64,000 nt of DNA from Bradyrhizobium sp. WSM1743. Its GTDB lineage: Bacteria > Pseudomonadota > Alphaproteobacteria > Rhizobiales > Xanthobacteraceae. The notes beneath the pieces are model-generated. The model was given only the letters and a program-made list of their open reading frames with translations. It searched no databases and was not told where the DNA came from. Below, piece by piece: positions 36,273 to 44,913 of this stretch. Both the position numbers and the translations under genes were made by a program. The stretch lies in NCBI RefSeq assembly GCF_000473065.1, contig NZ_AXAZ01000012.1:62001-126000 (forward strand), read 5' to 3'. Positions within the stretch are counted from its first letter, which is position 1. Each line of letters starts with the position of its first letter.

Positions 36273-37790
36273 ATGCATCGGGGCCGGCGCATGACGACGA
36301 TCGCGCTGCTCGTGACCGCAACGATGTGCGCGGCGCACGCTGGCGATATCTTCATCGCACCCACCGATCTGAAAGCGCTCGGAACGATCGACGCGCGCTT
36401 TCAATCCTACAACATCGAGATGGTGGAGGTGACCGGCGGGCGGTTCTGGAAGCCCTATCCGCCAACGGGACGTGCCTTCGATGAGCGGGATCGTTACAGC
36501 GCGCGACCGCCGATCGATCTCGCCAATGCGCGACTGCGCCTACTCGCCGCGGCGTTGTCGCCAGCCTATCTGCGCGTGAGCGGCACCTGGGCCAATGCAA
36601 CGTTCTTTGCCGAGGCGCCGGGAAAGCCGCCGCCGGGATTCAATTCGGTGCTCAGCCGGGCGCAGTGGAGCGGCGTCGTCGAGTTCGCGCGTGCGGTCGA
36701 TGCGGAGATCGTCACCTCCTTTGCGATCAGTTCCGGCAGCCGTGATGCCAACGGCCTATGGAAGCCGGATCAGGCGCAGCAGCTGGTCGACACCACGCGC
36801 GCGCTGGGTGGCCGTATCGCCGCCGCCGAATTCATGAACGAGCCGACGCTTGCAGTGACGGGCGGCGCACCGACGGGATACGATGCGACCGCCTATGGCC
36901 GTGACTTCAAGGTCTTCCGCGATTGGGTGCGGCGCGCCGCACCTGAGACGCTGATCCTCGGCCCGGGCTCGGTTGGCGACGCACCTTCGCCATTCGGTGC
37001 GGGCATCACCACACGCGACCTGCTTGCCGCATCCGGGCTTGGCGTCGATCGCTTCTCCTATCACCATTACAACACGATCTCGCCGCGCTGCGGCGGGCAC
37101 GATGATCCGGCGCAGGCCCTCTCGGAACAATGGCTGGCCCGCACGGATACGACACTCAGGACCTATCAGGCCCTGCGCGACGCATTCGAGCCGAGCAGGC
37201 CGATCTGGCTGACCGAGACCGCTGATGCGGCCTGCGGCGGCAACCGATGGGACCGGACCTTTCTCGACACGTTCCGCTATCTCGACCAGCTCGGACGCCT
37301 GGCGAGGGCCGGCGTCGAGGTGGTGATGCACAACACGCTGGCCGCCAGCGATTACGGCCTGCTCGACGAAGCAACATTCCGGCCGCAGCCGAGCTATTGG
37401 GCCGCGCTGCTCTGGCGCCGGCTGATGGGAACGATCGTGCTCGACGCAGGCAAACCTGCCCCGCGCGATCTCCATCTCTATGCGCATTGCCACCCGGCCA
37501 CGACAGGTGCGGTGTCGCTGCTCGCAATCAACGCGTCGCGCCGCACGTCACACGCGCTGACGTTATCGGACTCCGCCGAACGGTACACACTGCACGCGGC
37601 GCGGTTGCAGGGCACGATTGTGCAGTTGAACGGCAAGAGACTCGCGCTGACCACAGCTGGCCAGCTGCCGCGGCTAGAGGCCCGCGCAACACCGCCGGGA
37701 GCAGTTCGGCTCGCGCCGACGACCATCACCTTCCTGGTGTTTCCGAACGCCGCAAATCCCGCTTGCTTGTCCCGACGTTCAGGATTGTAG
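36273..37790 (+). CDS. Heparanase-like glycoside hydrolase family 79 protein, secreted
   Basis: A 505-residue protein with a signal peptide (TTIALLVTATMCAAHAGD). The barrel carries acid/base Glu190 in AAEFMNEPTLAV and nucleophile Glu315 in IWLTETADAACGG. The C-terminal region resembles human heparanase closely: TFRYLDQLGRLARAGVEVVM, DYGLLDEATFRPQPSYWAAL, LWRRLMGTIVLD, then a beta-domain with QLNGKRLAL. GH79 enzymes are retaining beta-glucuronidases or heparanases; the natural polymer here is unknown. Start ATG 36273, or 36291 for a tidier signal peptide. It overlaps the convergent MFS gene by 12 bases. Confidence 0.83.
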   Translation: MHRGRRMTTIALLVTATMCAAHAGDIFIAPTDLKALGTIDARFQSYNIEMVEVTGGRFWKPYPPTGRAFDERDRYSARPPIDLANARLRLLAAALSPAYLRVSGTWANATFFAEAPGKPPPGFNSVLSRAQWSGVVEFARAVDAEIVTSFAISSGSRDANGLWKPDQAQQLVDTTRALGGRIAAAEFMNEPTLAVTGGAPTGYDATAYGRDFKVFRDWVRRAAPETLILGPGSVGDAPSPFGAGITTRDLLAASGLGVDRFSYHHYNTISPRCGGHDDPAQALSEQWLARTDTTLRTYQALRDAFEPSRPIWLTETADAACGGNRWDRTFLDTFRYLDQLGRLARAGVEVVMHNTLAASDYGLLDEATFRPQPSYWAALLWRRLMGTIVLDAGKPAPRDLHLYAHCHPATTGAVSLLAINASRRTSHALTLSDSAERYTLHAARLQGTIVQLNGKRLALTTAGQLPRLEARATPPGAVRLAPTTITFLVFPNAANPACLSRRSGL

Positions 37791-39077
37791 CAAATCCCGC
37801 GCCGTCTCCGGCGCCATCAGCGTCGCGATGATCGTGACGATCGACAGCGCGACGATGTAGACCGACACTGCCCAGTACGAGCCGGCCCATGCCAGCAGCC
37901 CAGCCGCGATCAGCGGCGAGAAGCCGCCGCTCAGCGCCGCCGCGACGTTGGCGCCGAGCGAGGCGCCGCTGTAGCGCACCTGGGTGCGGAACAGCTCGGG
38001 CATGAACGCGGCCTTCGGCCCGAACAGCAGCGCATGGGTGAGCGTCATCGTGACGACGAGCGCGAGCGTGATCAGCGCCGGCTCCCTGGTGTCGAGGAAC
38101 CAGAACAGCGGAAAGGCCAGCGCAACCGAGAATATGCCGCCGGCAAGATAAAGCGCCTTGCGTCCGAAGATGTCGGACAGCCAGCCTGCAAGCGGCAAGG
38201 TCGCGAACTCGACGATCGCGGCATAGACCACGGCATCCAGGATCACCTGCCGTGGCAGACCGAGCTTCGTCGTCGCGTAGACCACCGTGAACACGGTGAG
38301 GAGATAGGCCAGCCCAACCTCCGACACGGTGATGCCGATCGCCAGCAGAAAGCTGCGCCAGTCGCGGCGCAGCACCTCGAGAGCCGGCTGCGCCAGCACC
38401 TCCTTGCGTTCGACGATCTCCTTGAAGTGAGGCGTCTCGGCGAGCTTGAGCCGCACGATGAAGCCGACGCCGACGAGCAGAATGCTGATCAGGAACGGCA
38501 CGCGCCAGCCCCAGCTGAGGAAATCCGCCTCGGGCAGCTTCGTCATCAGGCCGAAGATGCCGGTCGATGCGGCGACGCCGACGGGGAAGCCAACCTGCAC
38601 CAGGCTGCCGTAGAAGCCGCGGCGATTGCCGGCGTGCTCGATCACCATCACGACCGCGCCGCTCCACTCGCCCCCCAGCCCAATGCCCTGAACGAAACGA
38701 AGGATAACGAGCAGGATCGGGGCCCAGACGCCGATTTGACTGTAGGTCGGCAGGCAGCCGATCAGGAAGGTGCCGAGTCCCATCGCGATCATGGTCGCGA
38801 CAAGCATGGTCTTGCGGCCGAGCCGGTCGCCGTAGTGCCCGATGATCGCGCCGCCGATCGGCCGCGCGACGAAGCCGACCGCGTAGGTCGAGAACGCCGC
38901 CAGCGTACCGAAGAAGGGATCGAAACTCGGGAAGAACAGCTTGTTGAAGACCAGCGCGGCCGCCGTGCCGTAGATCAGGAAATCGTACCACTCGATGGCG
39001 GTGCCGAGCGCGCTCGCCCACACCACATGCGCCGTCGTCGATCGCTCCGCCGCGGAGACCCCCGTTGCTATCGTCAT
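37779..39077 (-). CDS. MFS transporter, metabolite:H+ symporter (MHS) type
   Basis: A 432-residue inner-membrane protein with about 12 membrane spans, of the MHS family that includes ShiA, KgtP and ProP. Typical parts: ALGTAIEWYDFLIYGTAAAL at the N-terminus, GFVARPIGGAIIGHYGDRLG, RFVQGIGLGGEWSGAVVMVI, and a second loop GWLSDIFGRKALYL. The substrate, probably an organic acid, cannot be told. ATG 39077 was chosen; a TTG 12 bases upstream is possible. Its 3' end overlaps the GH79 gene tail to tail. Confidence 0.9.
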   Translation of the reverse strand: MTIATGVSAAERSTTAHVVWASALGTAIEWYDFLIYGTAAALVFNKLFFPSFDPFFGTLAAFSTYAVGFVARPIGGAIIGHYGDRLGRKTMLVATMIAMGLGTFLIGCLPTYSQIGVWAPILLVILRFVQGIGLGGEWSGAVVMVIEHAGNRRGFYGSLVQVGFPVGVAASTGIFGLMTKLPEADFLSWGWRVPFLISILLVGVGFIVRLKLAETPHFKEIVERKEVLAQPALEVLRRDWRSFLLAIGITVSEVGLAYLLTVFTVVYATTKLGLPRQVILDAVVYAAIVEFATLPLAGWLSDIFGRKALYLAGGIFSVALAFPLFWFLDTREPALITLALVVTMTLTHALLFGPKAAFMPELFRTQVRYSGASLGANVAAALSGGFSPLIAAGLLAWAGSYWAVSVYIVALSIVTIIATLMAPETARDLLQS

Positions 39078-39153
39078 GCCCTGCCCCAACGATTCCAGAG
39101 GGCATCATGAATAATCGTGATGACGGTTGCAACCTGCCCGCGCACTTGGTCGC

Positions 39154-39289
39154 TCTCGTGCCCCGGACGCTGCGCAGCACGAAGTGATGCGCTGCAGAGC
39201 CGGACCCATGCTTCCTCGAGCAATCAGTGCCGCATGGGTCCCGGCTCTGTGCAGCAGCGCAAGAGCGCTGCAGCGCGCCCGGGACACGT
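39154..39289. repeat. Palindromic intergenic repeat (GAGCCGGACCCATGC type)
   Basis: GAGCCGGACCCATGC and GCATGGGTCCCGGCTC are near-perfect inverted arms, enclosed by outer arms with CCCCGGACGCTGCGCAGCA and GCTGCAGCGCGCCCGGG. It occupies much of the 338-base gap between the MFS gene and the ABC binding-protein gene. The rest of that gap holds the promoter/operator at 39341-39370. The style matches interspersed Bradyrhizobium palindromes. Confidence 0.72.
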
Positions 39290-39340
39290 GAGCGTTCGGT
39301 GCCGCAACCGCGGAACTCGCCCCAACCACGCCATTCGCTA

Positions 39341-39370
39341 TTGACAAATTAGTTAGCTAATATCTAATTT
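39341..39370 (+). promoter_or_regulatory. Promoter overlapping an AT-rich nested dyad (candidate IclR operator)
   Basis: TTGACA at 39341-39346 is an exact -35 box. Overlapping and following it is AAATTAG (39346-39352) ... CTAATTT (39364-39370), a perfect 7-base inverted repeat that encloses TTAGCTAA (39353-39360), itself palindromic. The AT-richness stands out against the GC-rich surroundings. A repressor bound here would block the operon 39416-43186, whose last gene is an IclR-type regulator. Confidence 0.55.
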
Positions 39371-39415
39371 CTTCAAATCCGGCGCGCCAAGCGGCCAATA
39401 AGAGAGGGAACGACA

Positions 39416-40630
39416 ATGAAAGGGCTTCTGGCCTCCGCCATGCTCGCGGCCATGACTTCGGCAGCCGTGACCACAGCGGCCACCGCACAAGTCTCCGACG
39501 ACGTGGTGCGGATCGGCGTGCTGACGGACCTGTCGAGCTGGGGCCGCGACAATAGCGGCCCGGGTTCGGTCGAGGCAGCGAAGATGGCCGTGGAGGAATT
39601 CGGCCCCACCGTGCTCGGCAAGCCGATCGAGATCATCAGCGCCGACCACCAGATGAAGACCGATGTCGGCGTGCAGATCGTCCGCGGCTGGTTCGATAAC
39701 GGCAAGGTCGACGCCGTCGTCGACATCCCCAATTCCGGCATTGCGATCGCCGTGCACAACATGGTGCGCGAGCGCAATAAGATCGCCCTGCTCTCCGGCC
39801 CCGGCGCGAGCTCGCTGACCGACGAGCTGTGCAGCCCCAACACCGTGCATTTCACCTACGACACCTATGCCCTGTCCAAAGTGACGGCCTCCGCCGTGAT
39901 CAAGGAAGGCGGCAAGTCCTGGTACTTCATCACCGCCGACTATGCCTTCGGCCAGCAGCTCGAGAAGGATGCCACGCGCTTCATCAACGAGATGGGCGGC
40001 AAGGTGCTCGGCGGCGTCAAGCATCCGACCAACACCGCCGACTTCTCCTCCTTCGCGCTGCAGGCCCAGAGCTCGAAGTCCGACGTGGTCGCTTTCGCCA
40101 ATGCCGGTCAGGACACCGACAACGCCATCAAGCAGTCCGGCGAGTTCGGCCTCGTCCAGGGCGGCCAGAAGCTCGTCGGCTTGCTCATGTTCGACACCGA
40201 TGTGCACGCGATCGGGCTGAAGGCCGCGCAGGGCACCTACATGACGACGGCATCCTACTGGGCCATGGATGAGGCGACGCGCGCCTGGTCGAAGAAGTTC
40301 TACGAGCGCACCAAGGTGATGCCGACCATGATCCAGACCGGCGTCTACGGCTCGGTGTTGCACTATCTGAAGGCCATCAAGGCGGCCGGCACCGACGATT
40401 CCGCCAAGGTGATGGCCAAGATGCGCGAGCTGCCGATCGAGGATACATTCGTTCACGGCGGCAAGTTGCGCGAGGACGGCCGCGTCATCCGCGACATGTA
40501 TCTCGCCAAGGTGAAAAAGCCCGAGCAGTCCAAGGAGCCGTGGGACTATCTCGACATCGTCAAGACCGTGAAGGGCGAGGACGCCTTCCGCCCGGTCTCC
40601 GAATCCAAATGTCCGCTCCTGAAGAAGTGA
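39416..40630 (+). CDS. ABC transporter substrate-binding protein, branched-chain amino acid (LivJ) type
   Basis: A 404-residue periplasmic binding protein with a signal peptide (MKGLLASAMLAAMTSAAVTT, cleavage after ATA). The mature part starts VRIGVLTDLSSWGRDNSGPG, and continues with the type I two-lobed fold: LLSGPGASSLTDELCSPN, WYFITADYAFGQQLEKDA, and GVKHPTNTADFSSFALQAQ. Such proteins bind amino acids, amides or aromatic acids. No permease or ATPase gene is next to it. It starts an operon with the FAD enzyme 8 bases downstream. A good AGAGAGGGA site precedes the ATG. Confidence 0.93.
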   Translation: MKGLLASAMLAAMTSAAVTTAATAQVSDDVVRIGVLTDLSSWGRDNSGPGSVEAAKMAVEEFGPTVLGKPIEIISADHQMKTDVGVQIVRGWFDNGKVDAVVDIPNSGIAIAVHNMVRERNKIALLSGPGASSLTDELCSPNTVHFTYDTYALSKVTASAVIKEGGKSWYFITADYAFGQQLEKDATRFINEMGGKVLGGVKHPTNTADFSSFALQAQSSKSDVVAFANAGQDTDNAIKQSGEFGLVQGGQKLVGLLMFDTDVHAIGLKAAQGTYMTTASYWAMDEATRAWSKKFYERTKVMPTMIQTGVYGSVLHYLKAIKAAGTDDSAKVMAKMRELPIEDTFVHGGKLREDGRVIRDMYLAKVKKPEQSKEPWDYLDIVKTVKGEDAFRPVSESKCPLLKK

Positions 40631-40638
40631 GGTGAGAC

Positions 40639-42372
40639 ATGACCGGCACCGATCCTAGCGCCATTGAGACTTACGAGTGCGATGTGCTCGTGGCCGGATC
40701 GGGTTGCTCCGGCATGTCGGCGGCGATCACCGCGCGCCATCGCGGGCTCGACGTGCTGATCGTCGAGAAGGAGCCGCGCTTCGGCGGCACCACCGCCCGC
40801 TCCGGCGGGTGGCTCTGGATTCCCGGCACCTCGCTGGCAAAGGCCTACGGTATCGAGGAGACGCCGGAGCAGGCACGTACCTATCTGCGGCACGAAGCAG
40901 GCAACAATTACGACGCGGCACGGGTCGATGCCTTCCTGAGCGCTGGCCCCGAGGCGGTTGACTTCTTCACCACCAAGACCGCGCTCCGCTTCGACATGCC
41001 GCTGGTGTTTCCCGATTATCACGCCGAAGCGCCCGGCGGCGCGCAGGGCGGCCGCTCCATGGTGACGCGCCCGTTCGACGGCCGCGAGCTCGGCGACCTC
41101 ATCAAGACGCTGGGCAAGCCGCTGCCCGAGCTGACCGTGTTCGGCATGATGCTGGGCTCCGGCAAGGAGATCATCCATTTCATGCGGGTGACGAAGTCGC
41201 TGACCTCGGCGGTCTATGTCGCCAAGCGGCTGTCGCGGCATCTGATGGACGTGCTCCGCTACGGCCGCGGCATGACGCTGACCAACGGCAATGCGCTCGC
41301 AGGACGCCTGGCGAAATCCGCGCTCGACTTGAAGATTCCGATGTGGCTGTCCTCTCCGGTGCGCGAGCTGACGGTCGAGAACGGTGCCGTCACCGGCGCG
41401 ATCGTTTCGCGCGAGGGACGCGAGGTGTGCGTCCGCGCGCGACAAGGCGTCGTGCTCGCCTGCGGCGGTTTCCCGCACGACGCGGCACGCCGCAGGAAAA
41501 TGTTTCCGCACGCGCCGACCGGCAATGAGCACTATTCACCCGGGCCGACCGGCAATACCGGGGATGGACTACGTTTGGCGGAGGCCGCCGGCGGACGCAT
41601 TGAGGACCGCCTGCCGAACGCGGCAGCCTGGGTGCCGGTGTCGCTGACGACGCGTAAGGACGGTTCCAAGGGCGTGATGCCGCATTTCATCGACCGCGCC
41701 AAACCCGGCGTGATCGCGGTGATGCCCGACGGCAAGCGCTTTGCCAATGAAGGAAATTCCTATCACGACTTCGTCCAGGCCATGGTCAAGGCGGCCAAGC
41801 CCGGCGAGGAGATCGCCGCCTTCCTGGTCTGCGACCACAAGACGTTGCGCACGTACGGCCTCGGCTGCGTACCGCCTTTCCCGATGCCGCTGGGTCATCA
41901 TTTGAAGACCGGCTACCTCATGCGCGGCGATACGCTGGAAGCGCTTGCGGCGAAAGCAGGCATCGATGCGAAGGCGTTCGTCGAGACCGTCAAGCAGTTC
42001 AATGTGACGGCGCCGCTGGGCCAGGATACCGATTTCGGCAAAGGCACCAAAGCCTATAACCGCTACCAGGGCGATGCGCTGCACGGCCCGAACCCCTGCG
42101 TTGCGCCGATCGAGAACGGTCCGTTCTACGCCATCAAGATGGTGATCGGCGATCTCGGCACCTATGCCGGCATCGTCACCGACGAGAACGCGCGGGCGCT
42201 CGACGCCGAAGGCCGGGTGATTCCCGGCCTCTACGCTGCCGGCAACGACATGGCGAGCATCATGGGGGGCAACTACCCCGGCGCCGGCATCACCCTTGGG
42301 CCGGCGCTGACCTTCGGCTACATTGCCGGCAGACATCTTGCCGACAGCGCCGCCAAGCGCAACGCGGCGTAA
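40639..42372 (+). CDS. FAD-dependent oxidoreductase (flavocytochrome c/3-ketosteroid dehydrogenase-like)
   Basis: A 577-residue flavoprotein of the fumarate reductase/ketosteroid dehydrogenase superfamily. FAD-binding motif DVLVAGSGCSGMSAAITARH, then EKEPRFGGTTARSGGWLWIP, a mid-region GVVLACGGFPHDAARR, and C-terminal GLYAAGNDMASIMGGNYPGA followed by GITLGPALTFGYIAG. It probably oxidises or reduces a C=C bond next to a carbonyl in a catabolic substrate. It lies between the binding protein and the IclR regulator, suggesting that the imported compound is its substrate. Confidence 0.9.
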   Translation: MTGTDPSAIETYECDVLVAGSGCSGMSAAITARHRGLDVLIVEKEPRFGGTTARSGGWLWIPGTSLAKAYGIEETPEQARTYLRHEAGNNYDAARVDAFLSAGPEAVDFFTTKTALRFDMPLVFPDYHAEAPGGAQGGRSMVTRPFDGRELGDLIKTLGKPLPELTVFGMMLGSGKEIIHFMRVTKSLTSAVYVAKRLSRHLMDVLRYGRGMTLTNGNALAGRLAKSALDLKIPMWLSSPVRELTVENGAVTGAIVSREGREVCVRARQGVVLACGGFPHDAARRRKMFPHAPTGNEHYSPGPTGNTGDGLRLAEAAGGRIEDRLPNAAAWVPVSLTTRKDGSKGVMPHFIDRAKPGVIAVMPDGKRFANEGNSYHDFVQAMVKAAKPGEEIAAFLVCDHKTLRTYGLGCVPPFPMPLGHHLKTGYLMRGDTLEALAAKAGIDAKAFVETVKQFNVTAPLGQDTDFGKGTKAYNRYQGDALHGPNPCVAPIENGPFYAIKMVIGDLGTYAGIVTDENARALDAEGRVIPGLYAAGNDMASIMGGNYPGAGITLGPALTFGYIAGRHLADSAAKRNAA

Positions 42373-42391
42373 GCAAAACGCCAGGAGGCGC

Positions 42392-43186
42392 ATGAAGAGA
42401 GAGAGCCGCGGCATCCAGTCGATCGAGGTCGGCGGAGAATTGCTCCGCGCGCTCGCAAGGAGCGGCGAGCCGATGATGCTGCGCGATCTCGCCCGCGAGG
42501 CCGGCATGACCCCGGCCAAGGCGCACCCCTATCTCGCCAGCTTCTCCCGCATCGGCCTGATCGAGCAGGACGAGACCACCGGCCGTTACGAGATCGGCGC
42601 GCTGGCGCTGGAGCTCGGCCTGATCAGCCTGCGCCGCCTCTCCGGTGTGCGCATCGCGCGTCCCAAGATCGCTGGCCTCGCGAGCCAGATCGGCCACGCC
42701 GTCTCGCTCGCGGTCTGGGGCACGCACGGCCCGACCGTGGTGCAGCTCGAAGAGCCGGCCCAGCCGGTGCACATCGTGATGCGCGTCGGCTCGGTGATGG
42801 CGCTGCTGGAGACCGCGACCGGCCGCGCCTTTGCAGCGTTCCTGCCGGAGAAGACGATCAACGCCGCGCTCGACAGCGGCCTCGACCGTCACGGCGTCGG
42901 CTACAATCCAAAGCGCGCCGTGAAGGGCGCGAAGGTCGCCGAGATGCTGATCGAGGTCCGCAAGCACGGCCTCGCCCGTGCGCTCGGCGATCCCCTGCCC
43001 GGCGTCAATGCGTTCTCCGCGCCGGTGTTCGATCATTCCGGCCACGTCGCGCTGGTCATCACCGCGATGGGGCCCGAAGGCACCTTTGATGCCCGCTGGG
43101 ACAGCCCGATCGCGCACGCGCTGCGCGACTGTGCCAGCGGCATCTCGAAGCGGCTGGGTCACGGGATGACGATCGCGGCGGAGTGA
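42392..43186 (+). CDS. IclR-family transcriptional regulator
   Basis: A 264-residue regulator. The N-terminal winged helix reads IQSIEVGGELLRALARSGEP and LRDLAREAGMTPAKAHPYLA. The C-terminal effector-binding IclR domain follows (YEIGALALELGLISLRRL, TATGRAFAAFLPE, GVNAFSAPVFDHSGHVALVI). ATG 42392 has AGGAGG upstream; the longer frame lies in the preceding gene. It is the third gene of the operon and likely controls the operon, perhaps through the AT-rich dyad at 39346-39370. Confidence 0.93.
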   Translation: MKRESRGIQSIEVGGELLRALARSGEPMMLRDLAREAGMTPAKAHPYLASFSRIGLIEQDETTGRYEIGALALELGLISLRRLSGVRIARPKIAGLASQIGHAVSLAVWGTHGPTVVQLEEPAQPVHIVMRVGSVMALLETATGRAFAAFLPEKTINAALDSGLDRHGVGYNPKRAVKGAKVAEMLIEVRKHGLARALGDPLPGVNAFSAPVFDHSGHVALVITAMGPEGTFDARWDSPIAHALRDCASGISKRLGHGMTIAAE

Positions 43187-43212
43187 GGGGCAGACTGCCC
43201 ACCTTACGACGA

Positions 43213-43333
43213 TTGTCATTCCCCGCGAAAGCGGGGAATCCAGTACGCCGCAGCGGATGTGGCGAGAGCGAGCTCTTCAACGCCGGCCTCTGGAATACTG
43301 GATCGCCCGGTCAAGCCGGGCGACAGCGAGAAT
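43213..43333. repeat. Palindromic intergenic repeat (GTCATTCCCCGC type)
   Basis: Contains the hairpin TTCCCCGC-GAAA-GCGGGGAA, then ATCCAGTA mirrored later by TACTGGAT, followed by CGCCCGG-TCAA-CCGGGCG. It lies between two converging genes and may terminate both. The composition is that of dispersed repeats in this type of genome. Confidence 0.75.
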
Positions 43334-43342
43334 GGAGCCGCC

Positions 43343-44122
43343 CTACTTCTCCTTCACCGGCACCGTATAATTCAGGACCAGCCGGCCGCCATCCGGATAG
43401 ATCGTCTGCCCGGTGATGTAGGACGCATCGTCGCTGGCAAGGAACGCGACAACGGACGCGACCTCGCTCGGCTCGCCGCCACGGCCCGCCGGCGTGCGTG
43501 ACATCACGGTCTTGCGGGCATCCTCCGAGGTGTAGATCGACGACGCCACCATGTCGGTCAGGATCGTCCCCGGCCCGACCGCGACGACACGAATGTTGTG
43601 TGGGGCCAGTGCGACAGCCGCGACGGAGGTGAGCTGCTTCATGCCGCCCTTGGACATGGCATAGGTCGCCAGCGCCGGGATCGCCAGCAGCGCGTTCACC
43701 GAGGACATGTTGATGATGACCCCGCCGCCACCTTGCGCGATCATCTGCTTCGCCGCCGCCTGCACGCCGAAGAACGCGCCCTTCAAATTGATGCCGATGA
43801 TCTCGTCGAAATCCTGCTCGGTGATGTCGAGAATGTCCTGATTGCGAGCCACGCCGGCGTTGTTGACCATGATGTCAAGCCGGCCGAACTCCTTCACCGC
43901 GGTGGCGACGAGCTGATCGACATCAGGGCGCCTGGCGACGTTGCCGACGACGGTGCGCAAGGCATCCGGCCGTCCCAGCTCGGCGGCCGTGGCGGCGAGG
44001 CCATCGGCGTCGACGTCGGAGATGACGACCTTGACGCCGTCGTCCAAAAATCTCTTCGCGCAGGCCTTGCCGATGCCGCGCGCCGCGCCGGTGATGGCGG
44101 CGACCTTGCCGGACAGTTTCAT
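43343..44122 (-). CDS. Short-chain dehydrogenase/reductase
   Basis: A 259-residue classical SDR. The NAD(P) loop is GAARGIGKACAKRF; an acidic residue after strand 2 (VVISDVDADG) favours NAD. NNAG follows in MVNNAGVARN, then the catalytic Ser in NMSSVNALLA and Tyr/Lys in YAMSKGG. C-terminal GEPSEVASVVAFLASDDASY and ITGQTIYPDGG are typical. The substrate is unknown. It is the last gene of a minus-strand block with a racemase, a D-amino-acid dehydrogenase and a TPP enzyme, 38 bases after the racemase gene. Confidence 0.92.
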   Translation of the reverse strand: MKLSGKVAAITGAARGIGKACAKRFLDDGVKVVISDVDADGLAATAAELGRPDALRTVVGNVARRPDVDQLVATAVKEFGRLDIMVNNAGVARNQDILDITEQDFDEIIGINLKGAFFGVQAAAKQMIAQGGGGVIINMSSVNALLAIPALATYAMSKGGMKQLTSVAAVALAPHNIRVVAVGPGTILTDMVASSIYTSEDARKTVMSRTPAGRGGEPSEVASVVAFLASDDASYITGQTIYPDGGRLVLNYTVPVKEK

Positions 44123-44160
44123 GGTCTCACTCCAGGACTTCGGACGATCTCACCGTCAAA

Positions 44161-44904
44161 TCACGTGAATACGCGCGGGCGCAAGCCCGCATGAAACCAG
44201 GTGATCATGGAATAGATGTCGTAGACGGGCAATCCCACTTCAGCCTGAAGCGCCGCGGCATAGGGCGGCATATTGGTGCATTCGAGCACGATGGCGCCGA
44301 CATCCGGATTTTTGGCAACGAGCTCCTTGCCGGCCTCGACCACGTCGCGCTCGGCCTGGGCGATGTCCATGTCGTCCTTCTCGGCCTTGATCAGGACACG
44401 GAAAAACTCCTTGCCGTTCTCAGTGCCGACCAGCGGCGTGTCGAGCGGCACGCCGGCACCTTCGAGATGGGCCGGCGTCAAGGTCGAGCCTGATACCGTG
44501 ACGAGGCCGACGCGCTTGCCCGGCGGCAGGGTTGCCTGCACCCACGGCACCTGCATCAGCGAGGAGGTCGCGACGGGAACGCCGACGGCCGCCGCGATCT
44601 CCTTCTGAAACAGCGAGAGGAAGCCGCAATTGGTGGTGATGGCCTCGGCCCCCAGCCGCACCAGATCCTTGGCCGCGTCGATGAAGTCCGGCAGCAGGCC
44701 GGCCGCACCCTTTAGCACCACCTTCTCCGGCGAGGCGCCGCTGACGACGCGATAGAGCACCGGGAACGGCCAGGTCGTGCCGTTGCCCATGTCGCCGGGG
44801 ATGCGGGGGAAGCGCGCTTCCAGCATCAGGATGCCGAGCGGCGCGCCATAGACGGCCTTGCCGCCACGGGCGATGCGAGAAGGCGAGTTGGCAGGATAAG
44901 TCAT
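44161..44904 (-). CDS. Aspartate/glutamate racemase superfamily protein
   Basis: A 247-residue member of the Asp/Glu/hydantoin racemase superfamily. The two candidate catalytic Cys residues lie in ITTNCGFLSLF and VLECTNMPPYA, each in the expected position of the two similar half-domains. An N-terminal GILMLEARFPRIPGDMGN is typical of an uncharacterised subgroup. Its job could be racemisation, isomerisation or decarboxylation of a dicarboxylate. It lies 9 bases after the D-amino-acid dehydrogenase gene, which suggests linked D-amino acid metabolism. Confidence 0.87.
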   Translation of the reverse strand: MTYPANSPSRIARGGKAVYGAPLGILMLEARFPRIPGDMGNGTTWPFPVLYRVVSGASPEKVVLKGAAGLLPDFIDAAKDLVRLGAEAITTNCGFLSLFQKEIAAAVGVPVATSSLMQVPWVQATLPPGKRVGLVTVSGSTLTPAHLEGAGVPLDTPLVGTENGKEFFRVLIKAEKDDMDIAQAERDVVEAGKELVAKNPDVGAIVLECTNMPPYAAALQAEVGLPVYDIYSMITWFHAGLRPRVFT

Positions 44905-44913
44905 GGTGCGCTC

